A stretch of 64,000 nt of DNA, from NCBI GenBank assembly GCA_037013495.1, contig CM072807.1:6493001-6557000 (forward strand), written 5' to 3'. Source of the DNA: Hippophae tibetana. Taxonomy: Eukaryota; Streptophyta; Magnoliopsida; Rosales; Elaeagnaceae. The notes beneath the pieces are model-generated. The model saw only the letters and a program-made list of their open reading frames with translations. It did not search any database and was not told the DNA's origin. Positions 35,661 through 48,600 of the stretch are shown in pieces; the stretch's first letter is position 1; each line of letters begins with the position of its first letter. Position numbers and translations under genes: made by a program.

Positions 35661-36804
35661 GATTATATTTAGGATTGAGATAAAATTGAAAAAAAAAATT
35701 GAGATAAGAATGAAATTATGATTTCTTAAAGGAAAAATTTCTTTCTCTTTTCAAAGTCGATTATATTACATTACCACTTTTCAACTCAATCAAACATAAA
35801 GTAAGTAATAATTTTAACGTGAGACTATTTTAAAAAAATTGACAAATTAGATTACTTTTCTAAAAAATTGATAAAGTAATCATTTTTTCTAAGTAAATTA
35901 GCAAACTCATATAAAGTAAATATAAAAATATGAATAATATAAACAAATAAAAAAATAACCTACTAATGCTATGCTATATATATAAAAAATAACAATCTCA
36001 ATAATTATAAAATATTAATAACTTGTTTAACCCTAATATTTAAAAATTATTTTCTATATTTAAAAATAAATAAGTATTTAATTATTATTTTTTTAAATAA
36101 TATGTTTGAAAAAACAAAAAAAAAAACAAGTTAAGCTTCATGTATAACTTATAGCTGCCTTTTTTTATTATAGTAACATTTATTTATTTATTTTTCTTTT
36201 TAATAGAAATTTTTAAATATATTTTTATAATTTAAATTATTATTATTATAATTATACTTCATTAATAATAATTTTACTCAATAATTATAACATTAAAATA
36301 AAATTAAAAATAATAATAATAATAAAACAAACAATTCATATATTTTATTAAGATAATAATAAAAATAATTACATAAAATCTTAAATAAAACTTGAATATA
36401 ATCACATAATTGATGTATCTCTTAAATCCAATTTTTTTTTTTTAGTATGGAAATATTTTTAATAAAGAAGAAGATATACATTACTCCTATTCTACATAAA
36501 ATTTTACCTTTTAATCATAGCTAAAATTTTGATTTCTTAATGTTTTAAAATGTTTCCATTTTCTCGTATTAAATTATCACAATGTAATTAATTCCTATAT
36601 AATTACTTTAATATTTATCTATATTCTCTAAAAAATAACAAAATATTTTATTTTTTATCCAAACAATTATGTTTAGATATATTCATATTTATTACTTTTT
36701 CATATTTAATATTTTTCTTAAAAAATATTAATTTAAAAAAATTAAAAAAACAATTTGAAGTCAAAAGAGAATGTAATTTGGTAGCTACGAGTTAATATAT
36801 AGAA
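35661..36804. other. AT-rich spacer
   Basis: Homopolymer and AT-rich sequence; nothing else seen. Confidence 0.5.
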
Positions 36805-37321
36805 TAGGGTTGTTCATCGGATCGAAACCGTTGATTTTACACTCATCTTATCTGATCCGACCATCTGCTCGGATTGAAACATCCTAATCCGCAACCGATC
36901 TGATCACCTCTTATATCCCCTCAATCCGATCCGTAAACTATTCAGATGACATCTGATCAATCTGATCAATCCGACCAATAAATTTAATTAACTCTATTTT
37001 TTGTATTTTTAAATAAAAAATTTAAATTTTTATATAAATCATAACATAAAATTTTTTGACTTAAAAAAACATTAAAAAATTAAATAAATATGTATTAATT
37101 ATATATATATATATAATTAAATAAATATATATTAATTATATATATATATATAATTAATTTCGGTCGGCTTGTATTAAATCAAAATCAGATGAATCGTAGT
37201 GAAATCCACTATCCGATCCACACTTAACGGATGGATAAAATCTCTATCCGATCCGACCATCGGATTGAATCGGATCGGATGAAAAATCAACGGATCGGAT
37301 CGGATTTTTTGCACACTCGTA
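36805..37321. mobile_element. Small non-autonomous DNA transposon, hAT-like
   Basis: About 517 bp with imperfect terminal inverted repeats: TAGGGTTGTTCATCGGATCG at the left, and TACGAGTGTGCAAAAAATCC on the minus strand at the right. Both continue into CCGTTGATTTT and then runs of GGATCGGAT. The internal part is AT-rich and includes two copies of an AT-run unit (about 37080-37155). There is no coding capacity. The end type (TAGGG..., ...TGCA-like) recalls plant hAT elements, but I did not find a clean 8-bp target duplication. Confidence 0.6.
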
Positions 37322-37589
37322 AGAGAACTCCGAACTGTAATTTGGGAATTGGAAGAAAGATGGACAATTTTAATTAATTGGACAAAAGAGAGCTTTTACT
37401 TAACCAATTTAAAGAAAGCATAGCGTTGGAAACACGGTAAGAAGAGTTTCATCACATAACAAACAACAAAACAACACACCCTTGTTTGACATTAAAAGGA
37501 ATTATTACATACCCTCTACCTACAAAAAAGATGATCACAAGTAAATGACAATCTAGATTTTTAGATGAATAAATCTTCAGAAGACAACC
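37322..37589. other. 3' flank of HSP90
   Basis: Probably holds the HSP90 3' untranslated region on the minus strand. Nothing else seen. Confidence 0.5.
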
Positions 37590-40518
37590 TTAGTCAACCT
37601 CTTCCATTTTGCTCTCCTCATTTCCATCCTCCTCCAATGGAGGCATGTCGGCATCATCACCACCCGTTTCATCCTCATCAATGCTCAGACCAAGTTTCAG
37701 CATCCGGTGAATTCTTGAAGCAAAGGTATTGGGGTCATCAAGACTGAAACCAGAAGTCAATAAGGCAGTCTCAAAGAGGAGCAGCACCAAGTCTTTAACT
37801 GACTTATCATTTTTGTCAGCCTCGGCCCTTTTCCTAAGCTCCTCCATAATACCATTGTCAGGATTAATCTCCATAGTTTTTTTGCTGGACATGTAAGATC
37901 CCATGCTGCTGTCCCTCAGAGCCTGAGCCTTCATTATTCTCTCCATGTTGGCTGTCCATCCATACTCTCCTGTAACCAAGCAGCAAGGCGAATCCACTAT
38001 TCTGTCGGAAACAACCACTTTTTCTACCTTGTCTCCTAGGATTTCTTTCATAGTTTTGCAGAGGTTCTCAAAGGACTTTCTCTTTTCTTCTTTCTTCTTC
38101 TTTTCTTCCTCAGAGTCATCGTCCAGCTTAAGACCTTCCTTGGTGGCAGACACGAGCTTCTTTCCATCATACTCTTTCAATTGCCCAACTGCATACTCGT
38201 CTATGGCATCAACCATGAAGAGTACTTCATATCCCTTCTTCTTGAGTCTTTCCAAGAATGGGGAGTTCTCAACAGCCTTCTTGCTTTCACCAGTAATGTA
38301 GTATATATCTTTCTGGCCCTCCTTCATTCTTGTGACATAGTCCTTCAAACTGGTCACCTCATCACCACTCTTGGTTGAGTGATACCTCAAAAGGTCAGCC
38401 AACTTAGCCCTGTTCTGACTGTCTTCATGGATACCAAGCTTAAGGTTCTTTGAGAATGCCTCGTAGAACTTGTTATAGTCTTCTTTGTTTTCTGCTATCT
38501 CATTGAACATCTCAATGCATTTCTTGACAATGTTCTTCCTGATTACCTTGAGAATCTTGTTTTGCTGCAGCATTTCACGGGAAATGTTAAGTGGCAAATC
38601 ATCAGAGTCAACTACACCTTTCACGAATCCGAGGTACTCGGGAATGAGCTCTTCACAGTTATCCATAATGAACACTCTGCGCACATACAACTTGATGTTG
38701 TTCATCTTTTTCTTTGTGTCAAACAAATCAAACGGGGCTCTCTTTGGAACAAAGAGAATGGCTTTAAATTCAAGTTGCCCTTCAACAGAGAAATGCTTCA
38801 CAGCAAGATGGTCCTCCCAATCATTGGTAAGACTCTTGTAGAAAGATGCGTACTCGTCCTTTGTGATCTCCTCTGGCTTTCTCAACCAAATTGGTTTCTG
38901 TTTGTTGATTAATTGCCATTCATGGCTCACCTCCTTAACCTTCTTCTTTCCTTTCTTTTCTTTCTCATCGTCGATTTCCTCAACATCACCCTCCTCTTCC
39001 TTCTTGGTTTCTTCATCTTCATCATCACTGATCTCTTTCTCAGTAGTCTTTTCAGTCCAAAGATAAATTGGGTAGCTGATAAATTCAGAGTGTTTTTTCA
39101 CAAGATCCTTGATCCTCCTCTCTTCCAAATTCTCCAACTGAAAAATGAGAAACAAGTCAATATACCATGAAATAAGGCAGTTCCAATTCGCAAGCAAGTG
39201 ACGTTGTTATCTAAAACCATCCAAGTCATACAACCGTTGATTGTTCTATTCTAACCTGGTCTTCCTTGAGAAAGAGAGTGATCTTGGTTCCTCTGCCAAG
39301 TTGCTCGCCAGTGGTATCCCTGGTGACAGTGAAAGAGCCACCAGCCTGGGACTCCCAAACATACTGTTCATCATCATTGTTTTTGGTTGTCACAATGACC
39401 TTGTCCGCAACCAAGTAAGCAGAGTAAAAGCCGACACCAAATTGGCCAATCATACTGACATCAGCACCAGCTTGGAGCGCCTCCATGAATTCCTTGGTTC
39501 CGGATCTTGCAATTGTCCCCAGATTGTTCACCAAATCTAAAACAATGCCATCAATACAATGTCAATGTCAATTAATTACAATTGAAATTGCCAGTACTAG
39601 AGGAATATATGTTAATAATTAAAAAATCACTAAAGAGAAAGTGTTAAGATAATGTACCTGCTTTAGTCATGCCAATACCACTGTCAATAATGGACAGGGT
39701 CTTGTTGGCTTTGTCAGGGACAAGCCTAATGAAAAGCTCGGGCTGAGCATCAAGCTTGCTCTTATCCGTCAAGCTCTCGAATCTGATCTTGTCCAAGGCC
39801 TATAAAAATTCAAATTAAACTATCAAATTATTAAATTCGTTTTCCATAAATACATGGAGAAACATTTCATCCCAACTCTAAATCTCATTTAATCAATCAT
39901 CTCTGCACAATAATATTAAAAAAAAGGTAAAAAATACACACTCTCAATTAAAATTATATCACCTACGAATCACACATGACACGACTCATTTGCACATTGC
40001 CTTCTCATTTCTACGACTTACACGTTAAATACACACTCTCCAAGCTTATCGGTTCATAGTCAGATATATGGTTCAATGATTTTAACAGGAATTCTTTTAG
40101 TCTCTTAAACCAATTATTTTTTCTTTTATATCCTCAACAAAAAAACAGAACATAATAAAATGAGCATGAAGCAAAAAGCAAGTCATACAAATACGGTTAT
40201 CAGAAACTCAAATAATGTTCAACAATCAATCTCGTAAATTTAAATATTAAGCCTATCAACATCTACAACAACGTGAATTAATAAGTAAAACATATTAACG
40301 ATCTCCAAACAGATTTATTTGTAGAAATAACAAACAAAATAGAGAAACAATTATCGGAGGGAACGAGAAAGAACACGAACATCAGAAGAATTACTAATGA
40401 GTTCTCGAAGAAAAATCTCTTTGTTGCTGTAGAAGGTGTTGATAATGAGGCTGAGAAGCTGATTAATCTCGGCCTGGAATGAAAATGTCTCAGTCTCGCC
40501 CATCTGAACGTCCGCCAT
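37590..40518 (-). CDS. HSP90: Cytosolic heat shock protein 90
   Basis: Four exons: 40518-40381, 39799-39658, 39536-39256 and 39137-37590, all with GT/AG introns and consistent frame; 702 residues, the usual length. The start [12 protein letters not shown] is the family start. The ATPase domain holds [30 protein letters not shown] and [16 protein letters not shown] Glu/Lys-rich linker follows, then the client-binding domain ([16 protein letters not shown]) and the dimerisation domain. It ends in MEEVD, the TPR-cochaperone dock that marks the cytosolic/nuclear form. HSP90 folds kinases, hormone receptors and, with SGT1 and RAR1, NLR immune receptors. Four exons fit the constitutive HSP90-2/3/4 type as I recall it, but the promoter has heat-shock elements. 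No ER or plastid signal is present. Intact. Confidence 0.97.
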
Positions 40519-40662
40519 CAATGTGGATGCCGATGACCTTCGATATCAGCAAGAAACGCAGTAATCAAATAAGAGAGGCAGAGAATAACAGAGGATATGA
40601 TAGTGAGCTTCAAAGAAGTTTATGAGCGTCTAATCAGAGTGAGAAACGCAAGCGATGGAGTG

Positions 40663-40729
40663 GATATGTATACTTCTTGCAAGTATTCCAGAGGATTCTC
40701 GCGGGTTCTTGAGGTTCTCGGCGTTCTAG
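40663..40729 (-). promoter_or_regulatory. HSP90 promoter with step-type heat-shock elements
   Basis: On the minus strand, 40729 to about 40684 carries five GAA modules (AGAAC, AGAAC, AGAAC, AGAAT, GGAAT) spaced 9, 9, 10 and 10 bp apart. The last three form a step-type heat-shock element, the site of HSF trimers. A TATA-like TATACATA follows at about 40672-40665, roughly 145 bp upstream of the ATG at 40518. Confidence 0.7.
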
Positions 40730-40821
40730 ACTCTTCTATTCGGTTACACGATTGTGGAGGGAGCGAATTGTTTTTGCTTTTTGATGGTTGTTCTTCTTCA
40801 AATACATATATTAATTTCTAA

Positions 40822-42029
40822 GATTATTAAAAATAATAATAATAATTTTTATAATTTAAATTAAAATATAATTAATAATTTAATTTAATATTAAATATTT
40901 TTAATTTAATATTATTAAAATATTATTTTTATTATTATAAATTTTATAATAATTTCTTAAATTGTTAAGAGTATAATTCAAGGAACAATATTATTACAAT
41001 TAAATTATTATTACTAAATGAAATAAATTTTTAATACCATAATAATAAAATTATTTTTAATTGTAATTAAGAGTAAGGTTAACAAAATTATTGGGATAAT
41101 AACAAAAATAAATTGATAATATTATTATTTATTTTAAAATAAATTGAGATGTAATTTAAATTATATTATTTGTATTGTTTAATAACTTAGATTAAAAATT
41201 ATGTTATTTAATATTTTAATTTTATAAAAAATAATCAAATATGGATAAATTATATTATTTTAATGACTATTTATTTAAAATATTATTATTTTATATTAAT
41301 TAATTAAAATATAAATATTTGATGACAATAAAAATAAAATTTAATATAAAATAATTTAAGAAAAATAAATAAGAATAAAATTTAAATAAAAAATTATTTA
41401 AATGTATGTTTATTTTAAAAAAAATTAAAAATTGATCAAATATTAAAATAAAATAGTAATAATTAATAATTATTAAAAATGATTTTTTTATGAATTTTTT
41501 ATATTAATTTTAAATTTACAATAGTTAAATACTTATATTTTAATCGTATTTAATTATTTAATAAAAAATATTAAAATAATATAATTTATTTTTAATTTAT
41601 TATTTACAGAAGATTAAACACTGATACTTTTTAATATAAAAAATTAAATATATAAATTATCTCAACATAGAAAACCTTTTTTACTTAAAAATATATATAT
41701 TTAAAGAATTTCGTAAAATGTAGTTATGAATTATCTTTTTATGTTTAGTTGTTCGTTAATTGGACTTTGCACTCTAGAATGTTCTTTCGTTGGTACAATG
41801 GAGCGGTTTAAAAGGAATAACATTAAAAATATTTTCAACTTTTGCAATATTTTTTAAAATATTCTTAAAATTTTAAAAATGTACCCTAAATATAACAAAA
41901 ATTAAATTTAATAAAAATAAATAGTAATACTTTATAAATAAAAATTGAAGAAATAATAAAAAACAAAAAAATAATAAGAAATAGAGGAATAATATAATTA
42001 TAAATAGAAGACATCTCATGATGATTTTT
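40822..42029. other. AT-rich spacer
   Basis: Between the HSP90 promoter and pararetrovirus copy 2. Very AT-rich; nothing recognised. Confidence 0.5.
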
Positions 42030-45000
42030 ACAAAAGAAAAAAATTCAAAAGGAAAATTTATATCTTAAAGAAAGTAATAGATTTAAAGATTTATCTTTTT
42101 CATCTTTAAGGAAAATATTTCTAAGAAAATAAATAATTTATTATAGAGTAAGTAATAAAGAAATGAATATTAATACCACATATGCGCAAAAAAAAGGTAT
42201 AATATATTATTAATTAACAAGAAAACTATATTTAATAAACTATCTAAAATTTCTCAAAAGAATAAAAAAAATTAGATACATTCATTTAGGAGAAATTTAA
42301 ATATTAGTACAAGTTTATTTCACAGAAAGAATAGATATGCCTATAAAATAACACTGTTAGATAATAAAAATAATAAACATGAAAGATGTTTTATTAGGAA
42401 TGATTCATGGTAATTTGATATACCGAAAAACTAAAAGTTATAACATATCTTAGATTTGTTATTAATATTAATGATAAAAAGTTAACTTATGAATTTGAAA
42501 GAGAAGATTTAATAAAACAAGGAAATCATTTATTTTCAATACACTATATAGTAGGATATTCATTAACAAATAATCATAATAGTTTAATATCATAAATACT
42601 AACAGACTTTGAAATACCGAAGTAATGATACTTAGATATCAAAGAAAAATATATGATATTAGGAATAAAAAACAATAATATTCCAAGATTTACTTTTATA
42701 GATCATGAAGAAAAAACTTCCAAAAAAAGTAGTTAAAAAACTAAAAGATGAAGTTTAAGTAATGAAAGCACTAACGCATGATGTCATATTAGGAAGACAA
42801 TAATATTTAAGAAAAAATTAAAAAATATACCGCAAGCTTAGTATGAATAGTAAAAAATCAAATAACACTAATGAATTATTAAGAAAAATAAAGAAATATG
42901 GTTATAATAAACTACAACAAAATATACATGTGCAATTTACAGAATTAATAAAAAATATATGTATATAAGATACATAGAACTAATGATATTATAAGTTATA
43001 AATATGATCACTTAGAAGGATTTAAAATAGAACCACACAGAAGATCAGATGTACTAATACCTACAAATGAGAGAAGAAGAAAAAAAAGAAAATATAAAAA
43101 AAGAAGATATAATTTTAATTTAATGGAATATAGAAAATAATTAGAATAAATTCATAAATCCCAAAAATATGGATATAAAAAAATTAATTAATTTGTTAAC
43201 ACTAAGTAATGAATAATTAGAAAAACATTATAGCGAAAAACTTTGTATAAACAAAGAGAAAGATAATATGACAATAATCAACGAGATTGATTCTAAACCA
43301 AAAATCATGACCTTACTAAGAAGAAACATCTTACCCATATAGGGAAGAAATAAATAGACAAAGGTTAGGAAAGTCTCACACTACCAATAGAAGAAGACAA
43401 CCACCTAAAATAGAATAAGGGTTACATCGGGAATAGAGGTAGTATCTCACCAATTCAAGCTCCATGAAAATTATAGATATGATATCTTAGATCTAGATTG
43501 TATAAGAGATAAGAAAAAAGTCTTAGATGATAGGCTATTGGTACAAGTGTACTCATACAAATCTCTCAAACTATACAAACAAACCCTTCAATCTATAGAA
43601 TATTAGTAGCTCATAAAATGATAGAAAATGTTAAAATTTGGTTTTCAAATTTAACAAACCAAAAACATTTATTAATATAAGAGAATGCTTTCATAGAAAA
43701 ATAATATTTAGATATAGTAGTAAATGAAATATATAAGAAAATTATTAAAGAAGATAAAGGAAAAACTATTATTGAATACAGTGAAAATGAAATATATAAA
43801 GTCAAATGGTATTTAACAAATATGAAAATCTGTAAAATTCGTTATATAGATTCTTTTATTTGTGAATATAAAATGTATTACCATAAATTACCACCCTCTA
43901 TGCAAACAACTTAAAAGGAAATATTTTTCCAAAATTTTCCTTAAACATTACATCAAATCTTAATAAAAAGTTAGAATTAGAGAAATAGGAAAATCATATC
44001 AGACATCTAAAAGGAAGAATGAGAAACCTTAAAAGCTAGAAAATCATCAAATTCCAAGGAACAAAAGAGTACAAACAAATAAGAGGAAATGATAAAATCT
44101 ATTATAATAAAAGAGATTTTTGGATATCAAGAAAATATTGATGTAACATAAAATCCTATAAACAAAAATATAAAAATACATGAAATTCAAAATATACAAT
44201 TTCATAAAACAATATTTTTAAAAATATAAAAGAAGATTTAATAGAAAAACCCATAAGAAAATATACTTTAAAAGAAAAAGGTATAAACCTCTTGAAAATA
44301 AAAATTATTGCCTTATAGGGAAAAAGAAATGCAAATGTTAGATTTGTAATGAATAACGACATTATGTCAATGTCTCAGTAGGCTTGAACATAAGAAATAA
44401 TTTAAAAAGGAATTTGTACAGAAAACAAAAAATTTAGAAAAATCTTTTAAGATAAAATTAAAACCAATTGAGAAATCAAAAATAAATAATATTTACAATA
44501 TTTATCTATTAAAGGAAAATGAGGAGGAAATAACTCATTCAGAATATGGGTACTCTTCATTAGAAGATGAATGATTTGTATAGTATCATAAATAAAAATA
44601 TGACCTATATTAAGGTATGACTTAATTTAAAGGCTATGCTAGCTATTATTTACATGTATATATAGATAAAGGAGCTAATATGTGTATAGCAAGTAAAAAT
44701 GTATTTTTAGAAGAACACTGAAACCTGACACCAAAAGATTTAATTATAAGAATTTTTAATAATACTATAGTTTTAAAAGACGGATTTAATGATAGGAAGA
44801 GATAATTTTCATATTCCTACCATATATGACCAAGAAATAAGAGTTGATTTATTAATAAAAAATATTTTTAAAAAATTATATCAACCTTTTACACAATATT
44901 TAAATAAAATAAGTCTAACAATATTACAAGGTGATATCATTTATGTATCAAAGATGAGAAAAAAATTGACTATATCAAACTCAACTTTTATGCAATAACA

Positions 45001-48000
45001 TAAAAGGTGAAAACATGTTTAAATAGTCACAAAGCAACAAAAACCTTATTTAGAAAATATTTTCTTAGATATATAAGATAAATAAAACTTTTTTCTTAAT
45101 GAAATATAGGAAGATAAAACCCTAGCAGTTATTAGAAAATTATTAAAAACAATAAGCTCAAAAAATCATTTGGATCCAAAAATCAATAAATCTAAAATAA
45201 TTGTCAACATAAAATTAAGCAACCCTAATAAGGTTATTATAATAGAACCAATTATTTATATTCCAGAAAACATGATTGAATTTGAAAAACAAATTCAAAA
45301 ATTTTTAGAACTAAAAATTATAATATCAAGTAATTCATCTAACTCTAGTCCAACATTTTTAGTCGAAAAAGAAGTTGAAAAAAAAGAATGATAATAAACT
45401 TCAAATCATTAAATAAAGAAACCATTGATGATTGATACTTTATTCCAAAGAAATAAGCATTATTATCATTAATAAAAGGAAAAAAATATTTCTCAAGTTT
45501 TGATTACAAAAGTTGATTTTGGCAAATAAGATCAGATGCATAATTTCAAAAATTAACAGAATTACCTCTAATGACAATTCCAATGGAATATTATACTATT
45601 TGGATTAAGACAAACCTCATGTATCTTTCAAAGATATATGGATAGCATCTTTAAAAAATTAAAAAATATTTGTTGTGTCTATATGAATAATATTTTGATT
45701 TTTAATAGTAAATTAAATAAACATTATTTGTATATTATTAATATTCTATAAGAATGTAGAAAAGAAGACATTGTACTCTCTGAAAGAAAAACAATACTTT
45801 CTCAACAAAAATGAAGCATTTAGGGTTGAAAATTGAAGATGTTGTTTGTATAAAAACCAATTATAAAGATTTCTAATATGTTTGACATATGCTGAAGCAT
45901 ATATCAAAAAATTTGTAGAAAATCGAAAAACTTTACAAGTAAAATTGAAAAAAACCATATTTAAAAATTGTATAACAAGATACTTTGTATACGAATAAAG
46001 TAAAAGCATAGGTAAAAAATATATCAACTTTACACCACCCAGGACAAGACGATAAGATGATAATTGAAACAGATATTTTACAAGAATATTAAAGAACAGG
46101 TTTGAAACTAAAAGTAGATGATAAAGATGAATATCTTTGTAGATATACATCAAGATTTTTCCATAGTTCAGGATTAAATTATCACAATAATGGAAAAGAA
46201 TATCTAGTTGTTAAAAAAAATATTAATTTTTTTGTAATATATGTCATAAGTTTCAGATTCATTGTTAGAACCTATAATAAGAATTTTAGTTATTTCTTAA
46301 AAACTAATATTGTAGGTGATTAGAAACAAGTCAGATTAGTCAAATGGTAACAATAGTTCAATCACTACAATTTTGATGTCGAACATCTCTAAAGACATAA
46401 GACTTATTTAACAGATGCTCTTACTAGAGAATCAACACCTCTAATTATTTTTATGTTTACAGGAATTGATATCTTGATATAAAAAAATGTTTCAATCATT
46501 GAAGATGAGAAGGACCAATATATAAACCTCAGTAAACCACAATGATTAAGTCTCTATAACTTGGCTAGAAAGTCTACCCTGAAACATTTTGAAGATATGA
46601 AGTTCTATACCACATACAAGGAATTTCCTACAATAAGTAAATTCAATATCTTGGAAAGAGTTAATCCAATATTTGTTTTCAAAGTTTTTCATGCGTGATT
46701 AATAGAAAATATATATCGAGAGATTAAATTCAGTGAATTAAATTATTTCCCATAAAAGTTTAAAAGAGTAATTAAGAACTTCAGAAGGAAGATTAAAGCA
46801 GGTGACAAGCCTTTTTATCTTAGATTTTTAGTTCATTAATGGATTAAAATGGTGAAGGATGTATCAGTTCCTACCCCTTCATCAAGATAGAGATTTCCAA
46901 CACAAACAGAGAAGTTCCCAAACCAATGGCACTTCTAGAAAAAGAATTCAACACAGAAGAACTTTGTGTACTTATAGGTCAAATGTTAGGCCAAATTTAT
47001 TATGAACTCAGGAAAATTGATAACTCTACTGAGATCAAAGTAAATTATTCAACTAGGTCATCATCATTTCCCACAGTAGCATGGTTCTATCAGAAGAAAA
47101 TGGTGAATTTTTTTCTAAATATGAAGCCAATTTTAACAACAATAACCTAGAAATTGGTTAATAAATAAGGAAGGTATTCTGCTTCTATGCCCTACCAAAG
47201 ACTACAAATGCATTCTCTGCATCAAATACCGAGAAGATGAAGATGCATTATCATCAATGTTATCAAAATGTTTGTCATCAGAAAATGACAAAGAAGAATA
47301 AAGAAAGGAACTATCTATAGAAGACGACAAAGGAAATAAAGATGTAGACCCCACATCTTAGTCGGCAACATGTGCTAAGGAAAAATATAGTGGCTATCCT
47401 TTACAGTAAAAAAGTAGACAAATTATTAAAGCAAAGATAAAATAATAATTTTAGTCTTATAAATAAGGATTTCTTGTGCTATAAAAGGAACCCTTATTCT
47501 CATTTCAAAACACACGAACACATATAAATTCAGAGCTCTCTACTCTAAAAAACACAAATTCTCTAGCATAGAAATCCCTTTTATCTAGAAATTTCAAAAT
47601 CAGTAATGCTATACCCAATAATTATAAGTGACTAAGAATCCCTTCAAGGTTCTTAGTTGACCTTAAGTTGTAATAATTATTATCCTATGAATAAAATGGA
47701 GTTTTGTTACTCTTTCCTAGTAAGTCAAATAATGGATACCATTTATGTACGGATGTAGAAGGCTCACCATTACTAGGAGGGCATTAAGATTTGAATAAAG
47801 TTGAGGCATAACAGATGTAACAAAAGGAGACGAATAAAAGAAAAGACCGTGATGGATCCATTAAATTCAGGTATAATAATTATAACTTTAAAGTGGTTAA
47901 GAATCTCGAATGTTAAATATTTGCTTACATCAAGTTATAATATTGATAAACAAGAAAATTGAAAATGTTTTTAAAAATAAACAACTAACTCCAAATGAAA

Positions 48001-48600
48001 TTAAAGATAAAAATATAATTTTATTAGAAAATTTTGACAAAGGATATCTCTACCATTTAAATGAATACTTTAAAAATGAGGATTATGAAACTTGTTTTGA
48101 AAATTTTAATAGATTTAATACTTTGTTAGACATCTATACATATTATATTAAAACTATCACAATCATCATAAACTATCTTGTTTCAATGATATTAAAATAT
48201 TATTTTAGTAAAAAATATATAAGAATAAAGGAAGAAGAATTGAACAAGTTAATGTTTGATTACTACTTCTTTGAAGATTATAAATACATTGTATGTACAT
48301 AAAAAAAATTTGTTTGTATACTATGAATATGATAAAATAATGTGCATTTAACATATATGACTTATCAGGATAATACCCTATGAATATCGAATCATTAGTA
48401 TATAAATTAGAATTATTAGATTTAACAAATAAAAGAATAATTTTAAATTTTAAAAGATAATTAAATGATTTAGGATTAAAAATAAGTAATCAACATAATG
48501 ATGAACATAATATATTTTGTAATTGTAATGAATATAGAAGAAAATTAAATTTATATAAATAATAAATTTTTTAGACAAATTATTATCTTCTGTAAATAGT
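42030..48600 (+). mobile_element. Endogenous pararetrovirus (Caulimoviridae), decayed, copy 2
   Basis: Plus-strand parts, in order: a movement-protein-like region (42.2-42.6 kb), a coat-protein region with a CCHC-type knuckle remnant (near 44.33 kb), an aspartic protease (about 44.65 kb; YIDKGANMCIA), reverse transcriptase (45.15-45.75 kb; SPTFLVEKE, INFKSLNKETIDD) and RNase H (46.05-46.45 kb; RYTSRFFHSSGLNYH, KEYLVVKK, DVEHL). A pregenomic-type promoter with CTATAAAAGGAACCC sits near 47.48 kb. It has no LTRs or integrase. It is broken in many places and old. Sequence beyond 47.9 kb may be the start of a second genome unit. Boundaries are estimates. Confidence 0.8.
47440..47520 (+). promoter_or_regulatory. 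Pararetrovirus pregenomic-type promoter remnant
   Basis: CTATAAATAAGG-like and CTATAAAAGGAACCC motifs lie about 30 bp upstream of a CA-rich leader, downstream of the RNase H region, which is the usual site of the 35S-type promoter in this family. Activity is unknown. Confidence 0.4.

Noticed and set aside
36797-37329. 8-bp target duplication of the hAT-like element
   Set aside because: ATATAGAA and AGAGAACT are not convincing copies; the ends may be misplaced by a few bases.
37945-39170. Several plus-strand open frames of 65-118 residues
   Set aside because: They are antisense to HSP90 exons. Codon constraint on the real strand opens the other frames.
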